Source of the DNA: an uncultured Burkholderiales bacterium
GTDB taxonomy: Bacteria; Pseudomonadota; Gammaproteobacteria; Burkholderiales; Burkholderiaceae_A
Length of the DNA: 64,000 nucleotides
Assembly (NCBI GenBank): GCA_937864175.1
Contig: CALMJH010000063.1
Location: forward strand, 34,691 to 98,690
Direction: 5' to 3'
Shown here: one piece after another, positions 53,006 through 64,000 of the stretch
How the letters are laid out: the number at the start of each line of letters is the position of its first letter
Position numbering within the stretch: the first letter of the stretch is position 1
Notes under the pieces: generated by a model
What the model saw: the letters and a program-made list of their open reading frames with translations, nothing else
What the model was told of the DNA's origin: nothing
Database searches by the model: none
Made by a program: the position numbers and the translations under genes

Positions 53006-54163
53006 ATGAAACGGCTGGGTCTGGTCGCGGGAGAAGCCTCTGGCGACCTGATCGCAGCCAACGCCCTGGGCCGTCTGCAGGCCTCCCAGCACTGTGCCCT
53101 CATGGGCGTGGGAGGCCAGGCCCTCCAGTCTCTCGGGATGGACTGTTGGGTTCCCAGTGACCGTCTGGCCGTCAGGGGTTATGTCGAGGTCTTGGCCCAT
53201 CTGCCGGGCCTGCTTCGCCTCCGACGCCAGTTGGTTCGTCGCTTCAGTGAGTCGTCCCTCGATCTGTTTCTCGGTGTCGATGCGCCAGATTTCAATCTCG
53301 GTCTGGCCCGACAGCTAAAGGCCAGAGGTCTTCGGACGGCCCACCTGGTGAGTCCCAGCATCTGGGCCTGGCGGGCTGATCGGCTGGCCGCCATTGAGCA
53401 GGCGGTGGACACCATGCTTTGCCTCTTTCCACACGAGCCGCCGCTCTACAGAGGCCGTCGAACTCAGGCTCTCTATGTTGGGCATCCACTGGCTGACCGA
53501 ATCCCACGGGTCATCGACCGAGTCCAGGCCAGGCAGGCCCTGGGTCTGGCGGGCGACCGGCCGGTTCTGGCGCTTATGCCCGGCTCACGAAGCGCTGAGA
53601 TTGCCAGGCTAGGCCCCATGTTTCTTCAAGTGGGCCAGAGGCTGTCGAGGGAGTTCCAGGTCTGTCTGCCGGCCGCGTCCGTCGACGTGGCCAAGCAGAT
53701 CAGAGGGCTTGCCCAGTGGTCAGCAGCCCAGGCCTCTGGCCTTCGACTCCTCGAGCCAGCCCCCGGACCGCGAGCCCCTGACTCGGACCCCCTTTCTTAC
53801 GCCGTCCTGCGGGCGGCCGACCTTGGCCTCATTGCGAGCGGGACGGCCACTCTGGAGGCTGCGCTCCATGGGGTTCCGATGGTCATTGCCTACCAGGTAC
53901 CGGCCTTGACGTATCGGCTCATGCGTCGCAAGGCCGTCGTCCAGCGCATTGGCCTGCCTAATTTGCTGATCTCACCGGACTTGGTCGACGAGCGACTCCA
54001 GGACGACTGCAACCCCACTGAATTAACAGAGACTCTGCTGCGATTGGTCGCCGACGAGTCCCGTCGGGCCCTGCAGCAGCGGGCCTTTGCCGAGCTCCAC
54101 CAGCAACTGGCGCAAGACTCCGCCCTGCGCGTGGCCCAGGCTCTGGGGGAGATGCTCGCATGA
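53006..54163 (+). CDS. lpxB: Lipid A disaccharide synthase LpxB
   Basis: 385 residues. GT19 glycosyltransferase that joins UDP-diacylglucosamine and lipid X. LVAGEASGDLIAANAL opens the protein; GVDAPDFNLGLAR, SPSIWAWR and VGHPLADR follow, and the donor site ASGTATLEAALHGVPMVIAY is near residue 275. It starts two bases after lpxA and overlaps rnhB as ATGA. Confidence 0.98.
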   Translation: MKRLGLVAGEASGDLIAANALGRLQASQHCALMGVGGQALQSLGMDCWVPSDRLAVRGYVEVLAHLPGLLRLRRQLVRRFSESSLDLFLGVDAPDFNLGLARQLKARGLRTAHLVSPSIWAWRADRLAAIEQAVDTMLCLFPHEPPLYRGRRTQALYVGHPLADRIPRVIDRVQARQALGLAGDRPVLALMPGSRSAEIARLGPMFLQVGQRLSREFQVCLPAASVDVAKQIRGLAQWSAAQASGLRLLEPAPGPRAPDSDPLSYAVLRAADLGLIASGTATLEAALHGVPMVIAYQVPALTYRLMRRKAVVQRIGLPNLLISPDLVDERLQDDCNPTELTETLLRLVADESRRALQQRAFAELHQQLAQDSALRVAQALGEMLA

Positions 54164-54795
54164 TGACCATGGGGATCGATGAGGTGGGCCGTGGGCCGCT
54201 GGCCGGTCCCGTCACCGCCTGTGGTGTGGTCCTTGGGGACTGGCGTCCGGCCGCACCGCTTGTCTTGGCGGATTCCAAGAAGCTCTCCAAGCCAAGACGC
54301 GAGGCCCTGGCGGATCTCATTCGAGCCAACGCCCTGGCGGTGGGCTTGGGCTGGGCCTCCGCAGAAGAGATCGATCGACTCAATATTCTTCAGGCCACTT
54401 TCCTGGCCATGCAGAGGGCGGTCAAGCAGGCCTTTCAGATGCTGGGTGCCAAGACTGGGCTGTCTGAGGACCAGGTTCGCCTGGTGGTCGACGGCTCCTT
54501 AAATCCAGTTCGACACGGCCAGGGCCTGGATTGGCCCTGGCAGACTCAGACTTGCGTTGGCGGAGACAGTCTGGTGGCCGAGGTCTCGGCTGCCTCCATA
54601 GTGGCCAAGGTTCAACGCGATGCCCATATGCTGGCGCTGGACCAACAGTACCCGGGGTATGGAATGGGCCAGCATGCGGGCTATGGCACCGCCCAACACC
54701 TGCGGGCCCTCAAGGCCCTTGGCCCATCGCCGGTTCATCGGCTCAGCTTTGCGCCAGTCCGCCAGTCCGCCAGTCCAGCGGGGGGTCCGGCATGA
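54160..54795 (+). CDS. rnhB: Ribonuclease HII
   Basis: 211 residues. It removes ribonucleotides embedded in DNA. The catalytic DEVGRGPLAGPV motif is at residues 7-18, SKKLSK near 42, and a second acidic site lies in GDSLVAEVSAASIVAK. The conserved lpxB-rnhB order holds. The C-terminal SASPAGGPA tail is disordered. It overlaps the next gene as ATGA. Confidence 0.97.
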   Translation: MMTMGIDEVGRGPLAGPVTACGVVLGDWRPAAPLVLADSKKLSKPRREALADLIRANALAVGLGWASAEEIDRLNILQATFLAMQRAVKQAFQMLGAKTGLSEDQVRLVVDGSLNPVRHGQGLDWPWQTQTCVGGDSLVAEVSAASIVAKVQRDAHMLALDQQYPGYGMGQHAGYGTAQHLRALKALGPSPVHRLSFAPVRQSASPAGGPA

Positions 54796-55715
54796 GGACC
54801 AAGCTCATCACCTCTGCTCAGAATGAGCAGTTTCGTCTTTTGATGCGGGCATCTAGCGAACCTCGATTCCGCCGAAAGCATGGCTGGATGTGGATTGAGG
54901 GGCAGCGGCTGGTAGAGGATTTTCTGGGCCGAACCCATGGACTGGACTGGCAGCCCGTGTGCCTGGTTCTGGCTGAGAGTCAGCAGCAGTCGGCTGTGGC
55001 CCAGCGACTGATGAGGGGCCTGGACGAGCGGGCGGTCGACCAGCCTGGTCTAGAGGTCTTGGTCCTCAGTGAGGGGCTTTTTGGCAGTCTGAGTCAGCTG
55101 GCCCATGGGCCTGGAATTGGGTTACTGGCGCAGTCCAAGGGGGTCGATGCCAAATCTGGTCCAGTTGGATCTCCAGTGATCCGAACGGCCGGTGAGGCCC
55201 CGGTCAGCAAGGCTCCGGACGGTGAGGCTGACCTGCCAGACGTAGTTTTGATGGACCGGGTCTCGGACCCTGGCAACCTGGGTGGACTCTTGCGATCGGC
55301 GGCTGCCGCCGGCTGCGGCACGGTCTGGCTGCTGCAGGGGTCAGCCGAGGCCCACTCGCCAAAGGCCTTGCGGGCGGGTATGGGTGCCCAGTTTGGGCTT
55401 CGAATCGTCGAGGACCTGAGCCTGGATCAGCTCGGCCCAGCCATTGGGGCTTGTGGAGGTCAGCTGGTCTTGACCCTGGCGGCAAGCGGCCATCGGTCGG
55501 TGGACCGGCTGGATCAGGCCAGCTGGATGGGCCGTTCTAGCCCACTGGTCTGGGCCTTTGGCCAGGAGGGCGATGGACTCTGTCCAACGCTGCTGGACTG
55601 GCCCGATGCGCTGGCCGTCACCATTGACCAGACCCGCCTGGTGGAGTCTCTAAACGTAAATGCCGCGGCGGCAGTCTGCCTCTTTGAGCGTCGCCGTCGA
55701 CTGTCTATGGCCTAG
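54792..55715 (+). CDS. SpoU (TrmH) family rRNA 2'-O-methyltransferase
   Basis: 307 residues. An N-terminal substrate-binding domain (KLITSAQNEQFRLL, WIEGQRLVEDF) is joined by a roughly 30-residue low-complexity linker to a SPOUT knot: motif 1 DRVSDPGNLGGLLRSA, motif 2 VWAFGQEGDGL, motif 3 ESLNVNAAAAVCLFE. The family methylates a ribose in 23S rRNA, but the exact nucleotide cannot be read from the sequence. The ATG at 54792 overlaps the rnhB stop (ATGA). It ends overlapping the convergent ppsR by four bases. Confidence 0.92.
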   Translation: MRTKLITSAQNEQFRLLMRASSEPRFRRKHGWMWIEGQRLVEDFLGRTHGLDWQPVCLVLAESQQQSAVAQRLMRGLDERAVDQPGLEVLVLSEGLFGSLSQLAHGPGIGLLAQSKGVDAKSGPVGSPVIRTAGEAPVSKAPDGEADLPDVVLMDRVSDPGNLGGLLRSAAAAGCGTVWLLQGSAEAHSPKALRAGMGAQFGLRIVEDLSLDQLGPAIGACGGQLVLTLAASGHRSVDRLDQASWMGRSSPLVWAFGQEGDGLCPTLLDWPDALAVTIDQTRLVESLNVNAAAAVCLFERRRRLSMA

Positions 55716-56542
55716 CCCGGCCGGGCCAGGTTGAGCGTGTCGAGAATGGTGGTTGCGATTTCTTCGATGGACTTGGTGGTGGTGGAGAGCCAGCCAATAC
55801 CCTCGCGCTTCATCATGCGTTCGGCCGCATCAACCTCGTAGCGGCAATTTTCCGGAGCCGCATATTTAGACCCCGGCCGTCGCTCATTTCGAATGTCCGA
55901 CAGACGCAGTGGATCGATGGTGAGTCCAAAACACTTCTGCCTGAGGCCCTGCAGGGCATTGGGAAGTCCACCACGCTCAAAGTCCTCTGGAATGAGAGGG
56001 TAGTTAGCCACCTTCAGACCGTACTGCATGGAGAGGTAGAGGCTGGTGGGAGTCTTCCCGCTTCGCGAGACACCAATCAGAATGACGTCGGCACCGTCGA
56101 GGTTTTTGGCGGACTGACCATCGTCGTGGGCCAGCGAGAAGTTGATAGCCTCGATTCGATTCTTGTAGGCGTCGGAATCGGTGGCATGGTGAAAGCGGCC
56201 AATGGTGTGGTTGCTCTTGATGCCAAGTTCGGCCTCGAGGGGCACGACAAACGTCTGGAAGAGGTCGAGGTGGACGGCATCAACCCGACGAATGCAGGCA
56301 ATCATGCCGGGATCGACCAAGGTGGAAAAGACAATTGGTCGACGGCCATCCTCAGCCCTCTGTTGCTCGATGGTTCGAGCCGCCCGCTCGGCCTTGTCGA
56401 GGCTGTCAATAAAGGGCAGTCGCTTTTGCTTGAACTTTAGCTGGTCGAACTGCGAGAGGATGGAGGCCCCCAGCGTCTCAGCGGTAATGCCCGTTCCATC
56501 GGAAACAAAAAAGACGGTCCGTCCTGCAGCCTGTACGTTCAA
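55712..56542 (-). CDS. ppsR: PEP synthase regulatory protein (bifunctional kinase/pyrophosphorylase, DUF299)
   Basis: 276 residues. FFVSDGTGITAETLGASILSQF opens the protein, and the P-loop is GVSRSGKTPTSLYLSMQYG near residue 152. PpsR inactivates PEP synthase by ADP-dependent phosphorylation of a threonine and reverses it with phosphate. It is divergent from its target ppsA, as in relatives. The start is a TTG at 56542 with GGGGA six bases upstream. Confidence 0.95.
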   Translation of the reverse strand: MNVQAAGRTVFFVSDGTGITAETLGASILSQFDQLKFKQKRLPFIDSLDKAERAARTIEQQRAEDGRRPIVFSTLVDPGMIACIRRVDAVHLDLFQTFVVPLEAELGIKSNHTIGRFHHATDSDAYKNRIEAINFSLAHDDGQSAKNLDGADVILIGVSRSGKTPTSLYLSMQYGLKVANYPLIPEDFERGGLPNALQGLRQKCFGLTIDPLRLSDIRNERRPGSKYAAPENCRYEVDAAERMMKREGIGWLSTTTKSIEEIATTILDTLNLARPG

Positions 56543-56654
56543 ATGACATCCCCGAATTTGTTCTTGTTGGGCTGGTCTGCGCTCGAAAGAGGCCTGGGTA
56601 AACCCGGTAAAATGCGCCTAACCAACCAATTTTTCACATCTTAGGGGAGTTTTC

Positions 56655-59090
56655 ATGAGTTCAGCAGGAACAGCGCCGGCGGGCAGGTCCCGTCTTGGGG
56701 ACCGTCTGGTCGTGCCCTTTGAGGAATTGCGCATGACCGATGTGGATTCGGTTGGTGGCAAGAATGCCTCGCTGGGCGAAATGATCAGCCAGCTCCAAGG
56801 GGCAGGGGTCTCGGTTCCAACCGGCTTTGCCACGACCGCCCATGCTTTTCGGGTCTTTCTGCAGCACGAAGGCCTGGAAGAGCGAATCGCCACACGTCTG
56901 CAGGGTCTCAACACCGAAGACGTCCGGGCGTTGGCGGCCTGTGGTGCTGAGATTCGGCAGTGGATTGCCAATACGCCGCTGCCGTCCGCCCTGGAGGCTG
57001 AGATACGAACCCATTTCGACCAACTCACCAAGGGTGATGCAAACCTCTCACTCGCGGTTCGGTCGTCGGCCACTGCCGAAGACCTACCCGATGCCTCCTT
57101 CGCGGGTCAGCAGGAGACCTACCTCAACGTCGAGGGCATCGAGGACGTCCTGGACAAGATCCGGCACGTCTTTGCCTCGCTCTACAACGACCGGGCCATT
57201 AGTTACCGGGTCCACAAGGGCTTTACCCATGCAGAGGTCGCCCTCTCGGCGGGCATCCAGCGCATGGTTCGCTCCGACCTGGGGGCGGCAGGGGTGATGT
57301 TTACCATGGACACCGAGTCAGGCTTTGATCAGGTTGTCTTCATCACCAGCTCGTATGGCCTGGGTGAGACGGTGGTCCAGGGCGCAGTCAACCCAGACGA
57401 GTTCTATGTGCACAAGCCCATGCTGGCGGCCGGGAAGTTTCCGGTGATTCGCCGTCAGATTGGCAGCAAGCTCATCAAGATGGTCTTTTCGACTGCTGAG
57501 GAGAAGGCCGCAAGCGGCAAGTCCGTCAAGACCATGGATGTTCCGGCCGAGCAGCGCAACCGGTACTCCCTTACCCATGACCAGACCATTGAGCTAGCTC
57601 GGTACGCGGTCATTATTGAGAAACACTATGGCCGGCCCATGGACATTGAGTGGGGACTCGATGGCCGAGACGGCAGACTCTTTATCCTGCAGGCCCGACC
57701 CGAGACCGTGAAATCCCAGCAGTCGGCCCACGATCAGGTGCAGCGTTTCAAGCTCAAGGGCCATGGCCAGGTCCTGACCTCCGGCCGTGCCATTGGCCAG
57801 AAGATTGGGGCGGGTCCGGTTCGCGTGATTGCGGATGCCAGTGAGATGGAGCGCGTCCAGCCCGGGGATGTCTTGGTCACCGACATGACCGACCCCAACT
57901 GGGAGCCCGTCATGAAAAGGGCCGCGGCCATTGTGACCAACCGAGGGGGGCGGACCTGTCACGCAGCGATTATTGCCCGCGAATTGGGTATTCCCGCCGT
58001 GGTGGGCTGTGGCGATGCCACCGAGTCCGTAAAGGATGGCCAGACCGTCACGGTCTCGTGTGCCGAAGGCGACACGGGCAATGTCTATGAGGGCCTGCTC
58101 GAGACCGAAGTCACGACCGTTCAGACCGGCACACTTCCCAAGATCCCGGTCAAGATCATGATGAACGTGGGCAATCCCCAGCTGGCCTTTGACTTCCAGA
58201 GCACTCCGAATGAGGGCGTGGGACTGGCCCGGCTTGAGTTCATCATCAACAACAACATTGGTGTTCATCCCAAGGCCATTCTGGATTATCCGCAGGTCGA
58301 TCCAGACCTGAAGAGTGCGGTGGAGCGCATTGCGCGGGGGCATGCCTCTCCCCGTGAGTTTTTCGTCGACAAGCTGGCCGAAGGTGTTGCCACCATTGCC
58401 GCCGCCTTCTGGCCCAAGCCGGTCATTGTTCGGATGTCAGATTTCAAGTCCAACGAATACCGCAAGCTCATCGGTGGCTCTCGCTACGAGCCCGAGGAAG
58501 AGAACCCCATGCTGGGTTTCCGCGGAGCCTCTCGTTACATTGCCCCAGATTTCCGAGATTGCTTTGAGATGGAGGTGCAGGCGCTGAAGCGGGTTCGCGA
58601 GGAAATGGGCCTCACCAACATGGAGATTATGGTGCCCTTCGTTCGGACGGTCAGCGAGGCCAAGCGCGTCAACGAGCTCTTGGCTGAGCATGGTCTGGCC
58701 CGTGGGTCGGGTGCGGATGCCAGAGGGCAGGGTGGTCTGCGGCTCATCATGATGTGTGAACTGCCGTCTAATGCCTTGTTGGCCGAGGCCTTCTTGGAGC
58801 ACTTCGACGGCTTCTCGATTGGCTCGAACGACCTGACCCAGTTGACGCTGGGTCTTGACCGCGACAGCGGTCTGGTGGCCGAGGCCTTTGACGAGCGAGA
58901 TGCCGCGGTGAAGCGCCTGCTCGAGATGTCGATCACGGCCTGTAAGAAGGCGAATAAATACGTCGGCATCTGTGGACAGGGGCCCTCGGACCACCCAGAT
59001 CTGGCCCACTGGCTGATGGAGATCGGTATCTCCTCGATCTCGCTGAATCCCGATACGGTCATCGATACCTGGCAGTCGCTTGCCAAGTAA
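56655..59090 (+). CDS. ppsA: Phosphoenolpyruvate synthase
   Basis: 811 residues. It converts pyruvate and ATP to PEP for gluconeogenesis. The N-terminal ATP-grasp domain ([36 protein letters not shown]), the phosphohistidine domain ([22 protein letters not shown], with the adjacent threonine that PpsR targets) and the C-terminal PEP domain ([25 protein letters not shown]) are all complete. GGGGAG precedes the ATG. TAAAAT at 56608-56613 with TCGAAA 19 bases upstream may be its promoter. Confidence 0.98.
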   Translation: MSSAGTAPAGRSRLGDRLVVPFEELRMTDVDSVGGKNASLGEMISQLQGAGVSVPTGFATTAHAFRVFLQHEGLEERIATRLQGLNTEDVRALAACGAEIRQWIANTPLPSALEAEIRTHFDQLTKGDANLSLAVRSSATAEDLPDASFAGQQETYLNVEGIEDVLDKIRHVFASLYNDRAISYRVHKGFTHAEVALSAGIQRMVRSDLGAAGVMFTMDTESGFDQVVFITSSYGLGETVVQGAVNPDEFYVHKPMLAAGKFPVIRRQIGSKLIKMVFSTAEEKAASGKSVKTMDVPAEQRNRYSLTHDQTIELARYAVIIEKHYGRPMDIEWGLDGRDGRLFILQARPETVKSQQSAHDQVQRFKLKGHGQVLTSGRAIGQKIGAGPVRVIADASEMERVQPGDVLVTDMTDPNWEPVMKRAAAIVTNRGGRTCHAAIIARELGIPAVVGCGDATESVKDGQTVTVSCAEGDTGNVYEGLLETEVTTVQTGTLPKIPVKIMMNVGNPQLAFDFQSTPNEGVGLARLEFIINNNIGVHPKAILDYPQVDPDLKSAVERIARGHASPREFFVDKLAEGVATIAAAFWPKPVIVRMSDFKSNEYRKLIGGSRYEPEEENPMLGFRGASRYIAPDFRDCFEMEVQALKRVREEMGLTNMEIMVPFVRTVSEAKRVNELLAEHGLARGSGADARGQGGLRLIMMCELPSNALLAEAFLEHFDGFSIGSNDLTQLTLGLDRDSGLVAEAFDERDAAVKRLLEMSITACKKANKYVGICGQGPSDHPDLAHWLMEIGISSISLNPDTVIDTWQSLAK

Positions 59091-59130
59091 GGCCTGTACG
59101 GTTGGGCTAGCCGGGCAGCGCTCGGTGGCA

Positions 59131-59163
59131 TAAAAAAGGCGGGCCCTCGAAAGAGGCCCGCCT
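59131..59163 (-). terminator. Intrinsic terminator of the substrate-binding protein gene
   Basis: A nine-pair stem (AGGCGGGCC with GGCCCGCCT) is followed on the minus strand by six T. It lies about 30 bases past the stop of the leftward gene and could also stop ppsA transcripts from the other side, though without a T-run. Confidence 0.8.
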
Positions 59164-59192
59164 GTGTCTCGCCTGTCTCCGTCAGGCTTTGC

Positions 59193-60332
59193 TTACTTGA
59201 TGACTTTGACCTGCTCGCGCGCACCATTTTTAAAGGTGTAGAGGGTGAGGGTGCCGCCCTTAATGTCCCCTTTGTCATCAAAGGCGATCGGCCCCGTGAT
59301 GCCGTCGTATTGAATGGAGGCCAGGGCGGTCAAGACCCTCTTCGGGTCGGTGCTGTTGGCCTTTTTCATGGCCTCGGCCATGACCATGGTGGCGTCATAG
59401 ACATAGGGCGCGTAGAGCACGACCTCTGCCCCCATCTCCTTTTTGAACCGCTCACGGAAGGCAGCGTATTTCGCGACATACTTGCCCTCGACGCCACCCG
59501 CCTCGGCGCAGAAGATCATGTTGTCGCCCACGGCATCACCCGCGAGCTTGGGCAGGGAGGTCGTGCAGATGCCATCGCCACCCATAAATTTCGCGGAAAT
59601 GCCGAGCTGCTTCATTTGACGCAGCATGGGGCCGGCCACGTTGTCCATCCCACCGAAGAAGACGACATCGGGCTTCTTGCCTTTGATGTTGGTGAGAATG
59701 GCCGCGAAGTCGGTGGCCTTGTCGGTGGTGTACTGCCGACCAATGACGGTTCCGCCTGCAGACTTCACGCCTTTTTCGAACTCATCGGCCACGCCTTGGC
59801 CATAGGCGGTTCGGTCATCCACGATGGCCACAGTCTTGCCCTTGAGTTCCTTGATGGCATAGCGGCCCAGGGTTCCGCCGAGATGAACGTCGTCAGCCAC
59901 CACGCGAAAGGCGGTCTTGTAGCCATTTCGGGTGTACTTGGGGTTGGTGGCCGAGGGGGAAATCTGGGGGATGCCAGCATCGTGGTACATCTTTGAGGCA
60001 GGGATAGTGGTGCCGGAATTGAGGTGACCTATAACGCCCACGACTTTTGCATCCACCAGTTTCTGGGCTGCGGCGGTTCCCTGCTTGGGGTCGGCGCCAT
60101 CGTCCTCGCTCACCAATTCAAATTTGACGGCTTTGCCGTCGATCTTCAGGCCCGCCTTGTTGAGGTCTGCAATGGCCAGCTTGGCGCCCGACTCGTTGTC
60201 TTTGCCGTAGTGGGCCTGTCCACCGGTCATGGGGGCTACGTGGCCGAGTTTGATGGTGACGGTCTGCGCCTGGACACTTGAGACAAACAGCGCGCCAACG
60301 GACACAGCAAGCAGTTGATGACGACTGACCAT
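59193..60332 (-). CDS. Branched-chain amino-acid-type ABC transporter substrate-binding protein (LivJ-like)
   Basis: 379 residues. A signal peptide (MVSRHQLLAVSVGALFVSSVQA, cleaved near residue 22) is followed by TVTIKLGHVAPMTGGQAHYG and the type I periplasmic binding fold. GHLNSGTTIPASKMY and ISPSATNPKYT line the usual amino-acid pocket. AAAGGAGA seven bases before the ATG at 60332 is the strongest ribosome site in the window, consistent with an abundant protein. No livHMGF genes are nearby, so the permease must be elsewhere. The ligand cannot be named with certainty. Confidence 0.9.
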   Translation of the reverse strand: MVSRHQLLAVSVGALFVSSVQAQTVTIKLGHVAPMTGGQAHYGKDNESGAKLAIADLNKAGLKIDGKAVKFELVSEDDGADPKQGTAAAQKLVDAKVVGVIGHLNSGTTIPASKMYHDAGIPQISPSATNPKYTRNGYKTAFRVVADDVHLGGTLGRYAIKELKGKTVAIVDDRTAYGQGVADEFEKGVKSAGGTVIGRQYTTDKATDFAAILTNIKGKKPDVVFFGGMDNVAGPMLRQMKQLGISAKFMGGDGICTTSLPKLAGDAVGDNMIFCAEAGGVEGKYVAKYAAFRERFKKEMGAEVVLYAPYVYDATMVMAEAMKKANSTDPKRVLTALASIQYDGITGPIAFDDKGDIKGGTLTLYTFKNGAREQVKVIK

Positions 60333-60396
60333 GGTCTTCTCCTTTGGAAATGGTTTTGACTGCGGGGAACGCCCAGCCATCACAATTTAAACCAAA

Positions 60397-60852
60397 CTAG
60401 GCCTGCCGGGTGGACTGCCGCATTAGTCTCTGCTTGTCCCTCAGCCACTCCCGCTCCTTCTCGGTGGCCCGCTTGTCGTGCTGCTTCTTGCCCTTGGCCA
60501 GGCCTATCTCCAGCTTGATTCGCCCCTTGTTGTAGTGCAGGTTAAGGGGGACCAGGGCATAGCCGGCCCGCTCGACCTTGCCGATGAGCTTGCTGATTTC
60601 CTCGGTATGGAGAAGGAGTTTGCGGCTTCGGATGGGGTCGGGGCTGATGTGGGTCGAGGCCGCAGCCAGGGCCGTAATGTGACAGCCAATGAGCCACAAC
60701 TCGGCCTTGCGGATCACCACGTAGGCCTCTTTTAGTTGCACTCGACCAGCCCGAATGGCTTTGGCCTCCCAGCCCTCTAGGGCGAGGCCAGCCTCGTAGC
60801 GGTCCTCGATGAAATAGTCGTGGAAGGCCTTCTTGTTATCGACGATGGACAT
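60397..60852 (-). CDS. smpB: SsrA-binding protein SmpB
   Basis: 151 residues. It binds tmRNA for rescue of stalled ribosomes. [20 protein letters not shown] and [20 protein letters not shown] are diagnostic, and the basic C-terminal tail ([20 protein letters not shown]) is present. It diverges from ratA with 11 bases between the starts; the smpB-ratA-rnfH neighbourhood is conserved. Confidence 0.97.
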   Translation of the reverse strand: MSIVDNKKAFHDYFIEDRYEAGLALEGWEAKAIRAGRVQLKEAYVVIRKAELWLIGCHITALAAASTHISPDPIRSRKLLLHTEEISKLIGKVERAGYALVPLNLHYNKGRIKLEIGLAKGKKQHDKRATEKEREWLRDKQRLMRQSTRQA

Positions 60853-60857
60853 AAAAT
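60852..60857 (+). promoter_or_regulatory. Candidate ratA -10 box (possible leaderless transcript)
   Basis: TAAAAT ends six bases before the ratA ATG at 60864. GAGGGG directly abuts the ATG, too close to serve as a normal Shine-Dalgarno sequence. The -35 region is weak. The box overlaps the smpB start codon on the other strand. Confidence 0.35.
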
Positions 60858-60863
60858 GAGGGG

Positions 60864-61315
60864 ATGTCGGAGGTCATCAAATCGGTTCTGGTGCCGTACA
60901 GCGCTCAACAGATGTATGGGTTGGTGGCTGACGTGCAGGCCTATCCCGCCTTTTTACCATGGTGCGGCGGCGCCCGGGTGACCCAGGAGTCTGAGCAGAC
61001 CGTATTGGCCGAGGTCGACATCGCCTTCAAAGGGCTGGTCCAGTCATTCTGCACCCGCAACCGCAACACCCCGGGCCAACGCATCGACATGAGTCTTCAC
61101 AGTGGCCCTTTCCGGGCCCTGGAGGGCCATTGGCGATTCACCGAGTTGGGCGAGAAGGCCTGCAAGGTGGAGTTTGAATTGGAATACCACTTCTCAAGCC
61201 GCCTGCTGGAGAAGCTAGTGGGCCCGGTCTTTGCGCACATCACGGGCAGTTTTGTTGATGCCTTCGTGAGGCGGGCCGATGTGCTCTTCGGTCCCCAACA
61301 GCAAGGGGCTGCGCC

Positions 61316-61319
<4 letters not shown>
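60864..61319 (+). CDS. ratA: RatA/COQ10-type START domain protein
   Basis: 151 residues. The START-fold family is recognisable from [27 protein letters not shown] and [12 protein letters not shown], with [25 protein letters not shown] at the end. E. coli RatA was described as a toxin that blocks 70S assembly, while eukaryotic COQ10 assists ubiquinone use; which role applies here is unknown. It overlaps rnfH as ATGA, the usual ratA-rnfH pair. Confidence 0.92.
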
Positions 61320-63108
<1,789 letters not shown>

Positions 63109-63112
63109 GCCC

Positions 63113-64000
63113 GTGCAGCACGACAAGATTCTGATCCTGGACTTTGGGTCTCAGGTCACCCAGCTTATCGCCAGACGCGTCCGTGAGGCCCACGTCTACT
63201 GCGAGGTGCATCCCTGTGATGTCTCGGATCAGTGGGTTCAAGACTTTGCAGCCGACGGTCGTCTTCGCGGGGTCATCCTGTCAGGCTCCCATGCCAGTGT
63301 CTACGAAGAGACCACCGACAAGGCACCGGCTGCGGTCTTCGAACTCGGCCTGCCCGTCTTGGGCATCTGTTATGGCATGCAGACCATGGCCAGTCAGTTG
63401 GGTGGCCAGGTCGAGAGTGGCCATCAACGGGAGTTTGGCTATGCCGAGGTCCGGGCCCATGGCCACACGGCTCTGCTCAAGGACATCGCAGATTTCACCA
63501 CCGACCAGGGCCACGGCATGCTGAAGGTCTGGATGAGCCATGGCGACAAGGTCACCCACCTGCCACCAGGTTTTAAGCTCATGGCCTCCACCCCCAGCTG
63601 CCCCATAGCTGGCATGGCTGACGAGACCCGCGGCTTTTATGCGGTGCAGTTTCATCCCGAGGTCACCCATACGGTTCAGGGCAAGGCCATGCTCGAGCGC
63701 TTTGTTCTGCAGATCTGCCAGGCTAGACCCGACTGGATCATGGGGGACTACATCGCCGAGGCCGTTGACAAGATCCGCGCCCAGGTCGGGGACCAAGAGG
63801 TCATCCTGGGCTTGTCCGGTGGGGTCGATTCCTCAGTGGCCGCCGCCCTGATTCATCGGGCCATTGGAGACCAGCTGACGTGCGTCTTTGTCGACCACGG
63901 TCTGCTGCGTCTAAACGAGGGCGATCTGGTGATGGAGATGTTCGCCGGTCGCCTGCAGGCCCAGGTCATTCGGGTCGATGCCAGCGATTTGTTTTTAAAT
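63113..64000 (+). CDS. guaA: GMP synthase (glutamine-hydrolysing), 3' end cut by window edge
   Basis: The first 296 codons are visible. It aminates XMP to GMP. The class I amidotransferase triad is present: cysteine in LGICYGMQ, histidine and glutamate in QFHPEVTHT. The ATP-pyrophosphatase loop [10 protein letters not shown] follows near residue 235. The start is a GTG at 63113 ([18 protein letters not shown]), four bases after guaB without a Shine-Dalgarno sequence, so it depends on coupling. [11 protein letters not shown] in place of the commoner LSGGPxS is typical of betaproteobacteria. Confidence 0.97.
   Translation, partial: MQHDKILILDFGSQVTQLIARRVREAHVYCEVHPCDVSDQWVQDFAADGRLRGVILSGSHASVYEETTDKAPAAVFELGLPVLGICYGMQTMASQLGGQVESGHQREFGYAEVRAHGHTALLKDIADFTTDQGHGMLKVWMSHGDKVTHLPPGFKLMASTPSCPIAGMADETRGFYAVQFHPEVTHTVQGKAMLERFVLQICQARPDWIMGDYIAEAVDKIRAQVGDQEVILGLSGGVDSSVAAALIHRAIGDQLTCVFVDHGLLRLNEGDLVMEMFAGRLQAQVIRVDASDLFLN

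Overview
The window is a dense, GC-rich (about 60 % by eye) bacterial chromosome segment made almost entirely of housekeeping genes. Gene content and order point to a betaproteobacterium of the order Burkholderiales: smc-zipA-ligA, map-glnD diverging from rpsB-tsf-pyrH-frr-uppS-cdsA-dxr-rseP-bamA-skp-lpxD-fabZ-lpxA-lpxB-rnhB, ppsR/ppsA, smpB/ratA-rnfH-guaB-guaA, tig-clpP-clpX-lon-hupB-tRNA, and lplT/alr-radA. The family cannot be fixed from the sequence alone. The outer-membrane assembly and lipid A genes show a diderm cell. No prophage, insertion sequence, CRISPR array, defence island or secondary-metabolite cluster is visible.

Layout. 1-4888 (minus): mfd, serB and the start of a molybdate-binding protein gene. 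4912-7783 (plus): a fused ispD-ispF, a fused tsaB-rimI and a small unknown gene that may encode the psi subunit of DNA polymerase III. 7780-11658: lplT, alr, radA. 11621-14897 (minus): hpnC-hpnD-hpnE for squalene. 14944-23183 (plus): tRNA-Leu, trigger factor, ClpP, ClpX, Lon, HU, tRNA-Val, tRNA-Asp and a PpiD-like anchor that lacks its parvulin domain. 23150-29041: selU, a DUF1178 gene, then queF, dapD, an ArsC/Spx-like gene, dapE, prmB and a glutathione transferase on the minus strand. 29185-36790 (plus): smc, zipA, ligA, galU. 36763-40184 (minus): map, glnD. 40341-55715 (plus): translation factors, UMP kinase, isoprenoid, phospholipid, BAM and lipid A genes, ending in rnhB and an rRNA methyltransferase. 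55712-59090: divergent ppsR/ppsA. 59193-64000: a solitary branched-chain amino-acid-type binding protein, smpB, ratA, rnfH, guaB and the 5' part of guaA.

The genes connect along a few themes: protein quality control (tig, clpPX, lon, ppiD, smpB, skp, bamA, rseP), isoprenoid supply (ispDF, dxr) feeding undecaprenyl phosphate (uppS) and squalene (hpnCDE), lipid A and phospholipid synthesis (lpxD, fabZ, lpxA, lpxB, cdsA, lplT), lysine/peptidoglycan precursors (dapD, dapE, alr), and DNA repair (mfd, radA, ligA).

I do not see a new multi-gene system. The more unusual observations concern architecture and compaction: two gene fusions (one with an apparent internal ribosome site that could release free IspF), a PpiD that has lost its isomerase domain, at least ten 4-base start/stop overlaps, six convergent gene pairs overlapping or nearly touching at their 3' ends, and a recurrent arrangement in which a -10-like box lies 5-7 bases before an ATG with no Shine-Dalgarno sequence, suggesting leaderless or near-leaderless transcripts for mfd, alr, hpnC, map, ratA and guaB. 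No stretch over 300 bases lacks a gene.
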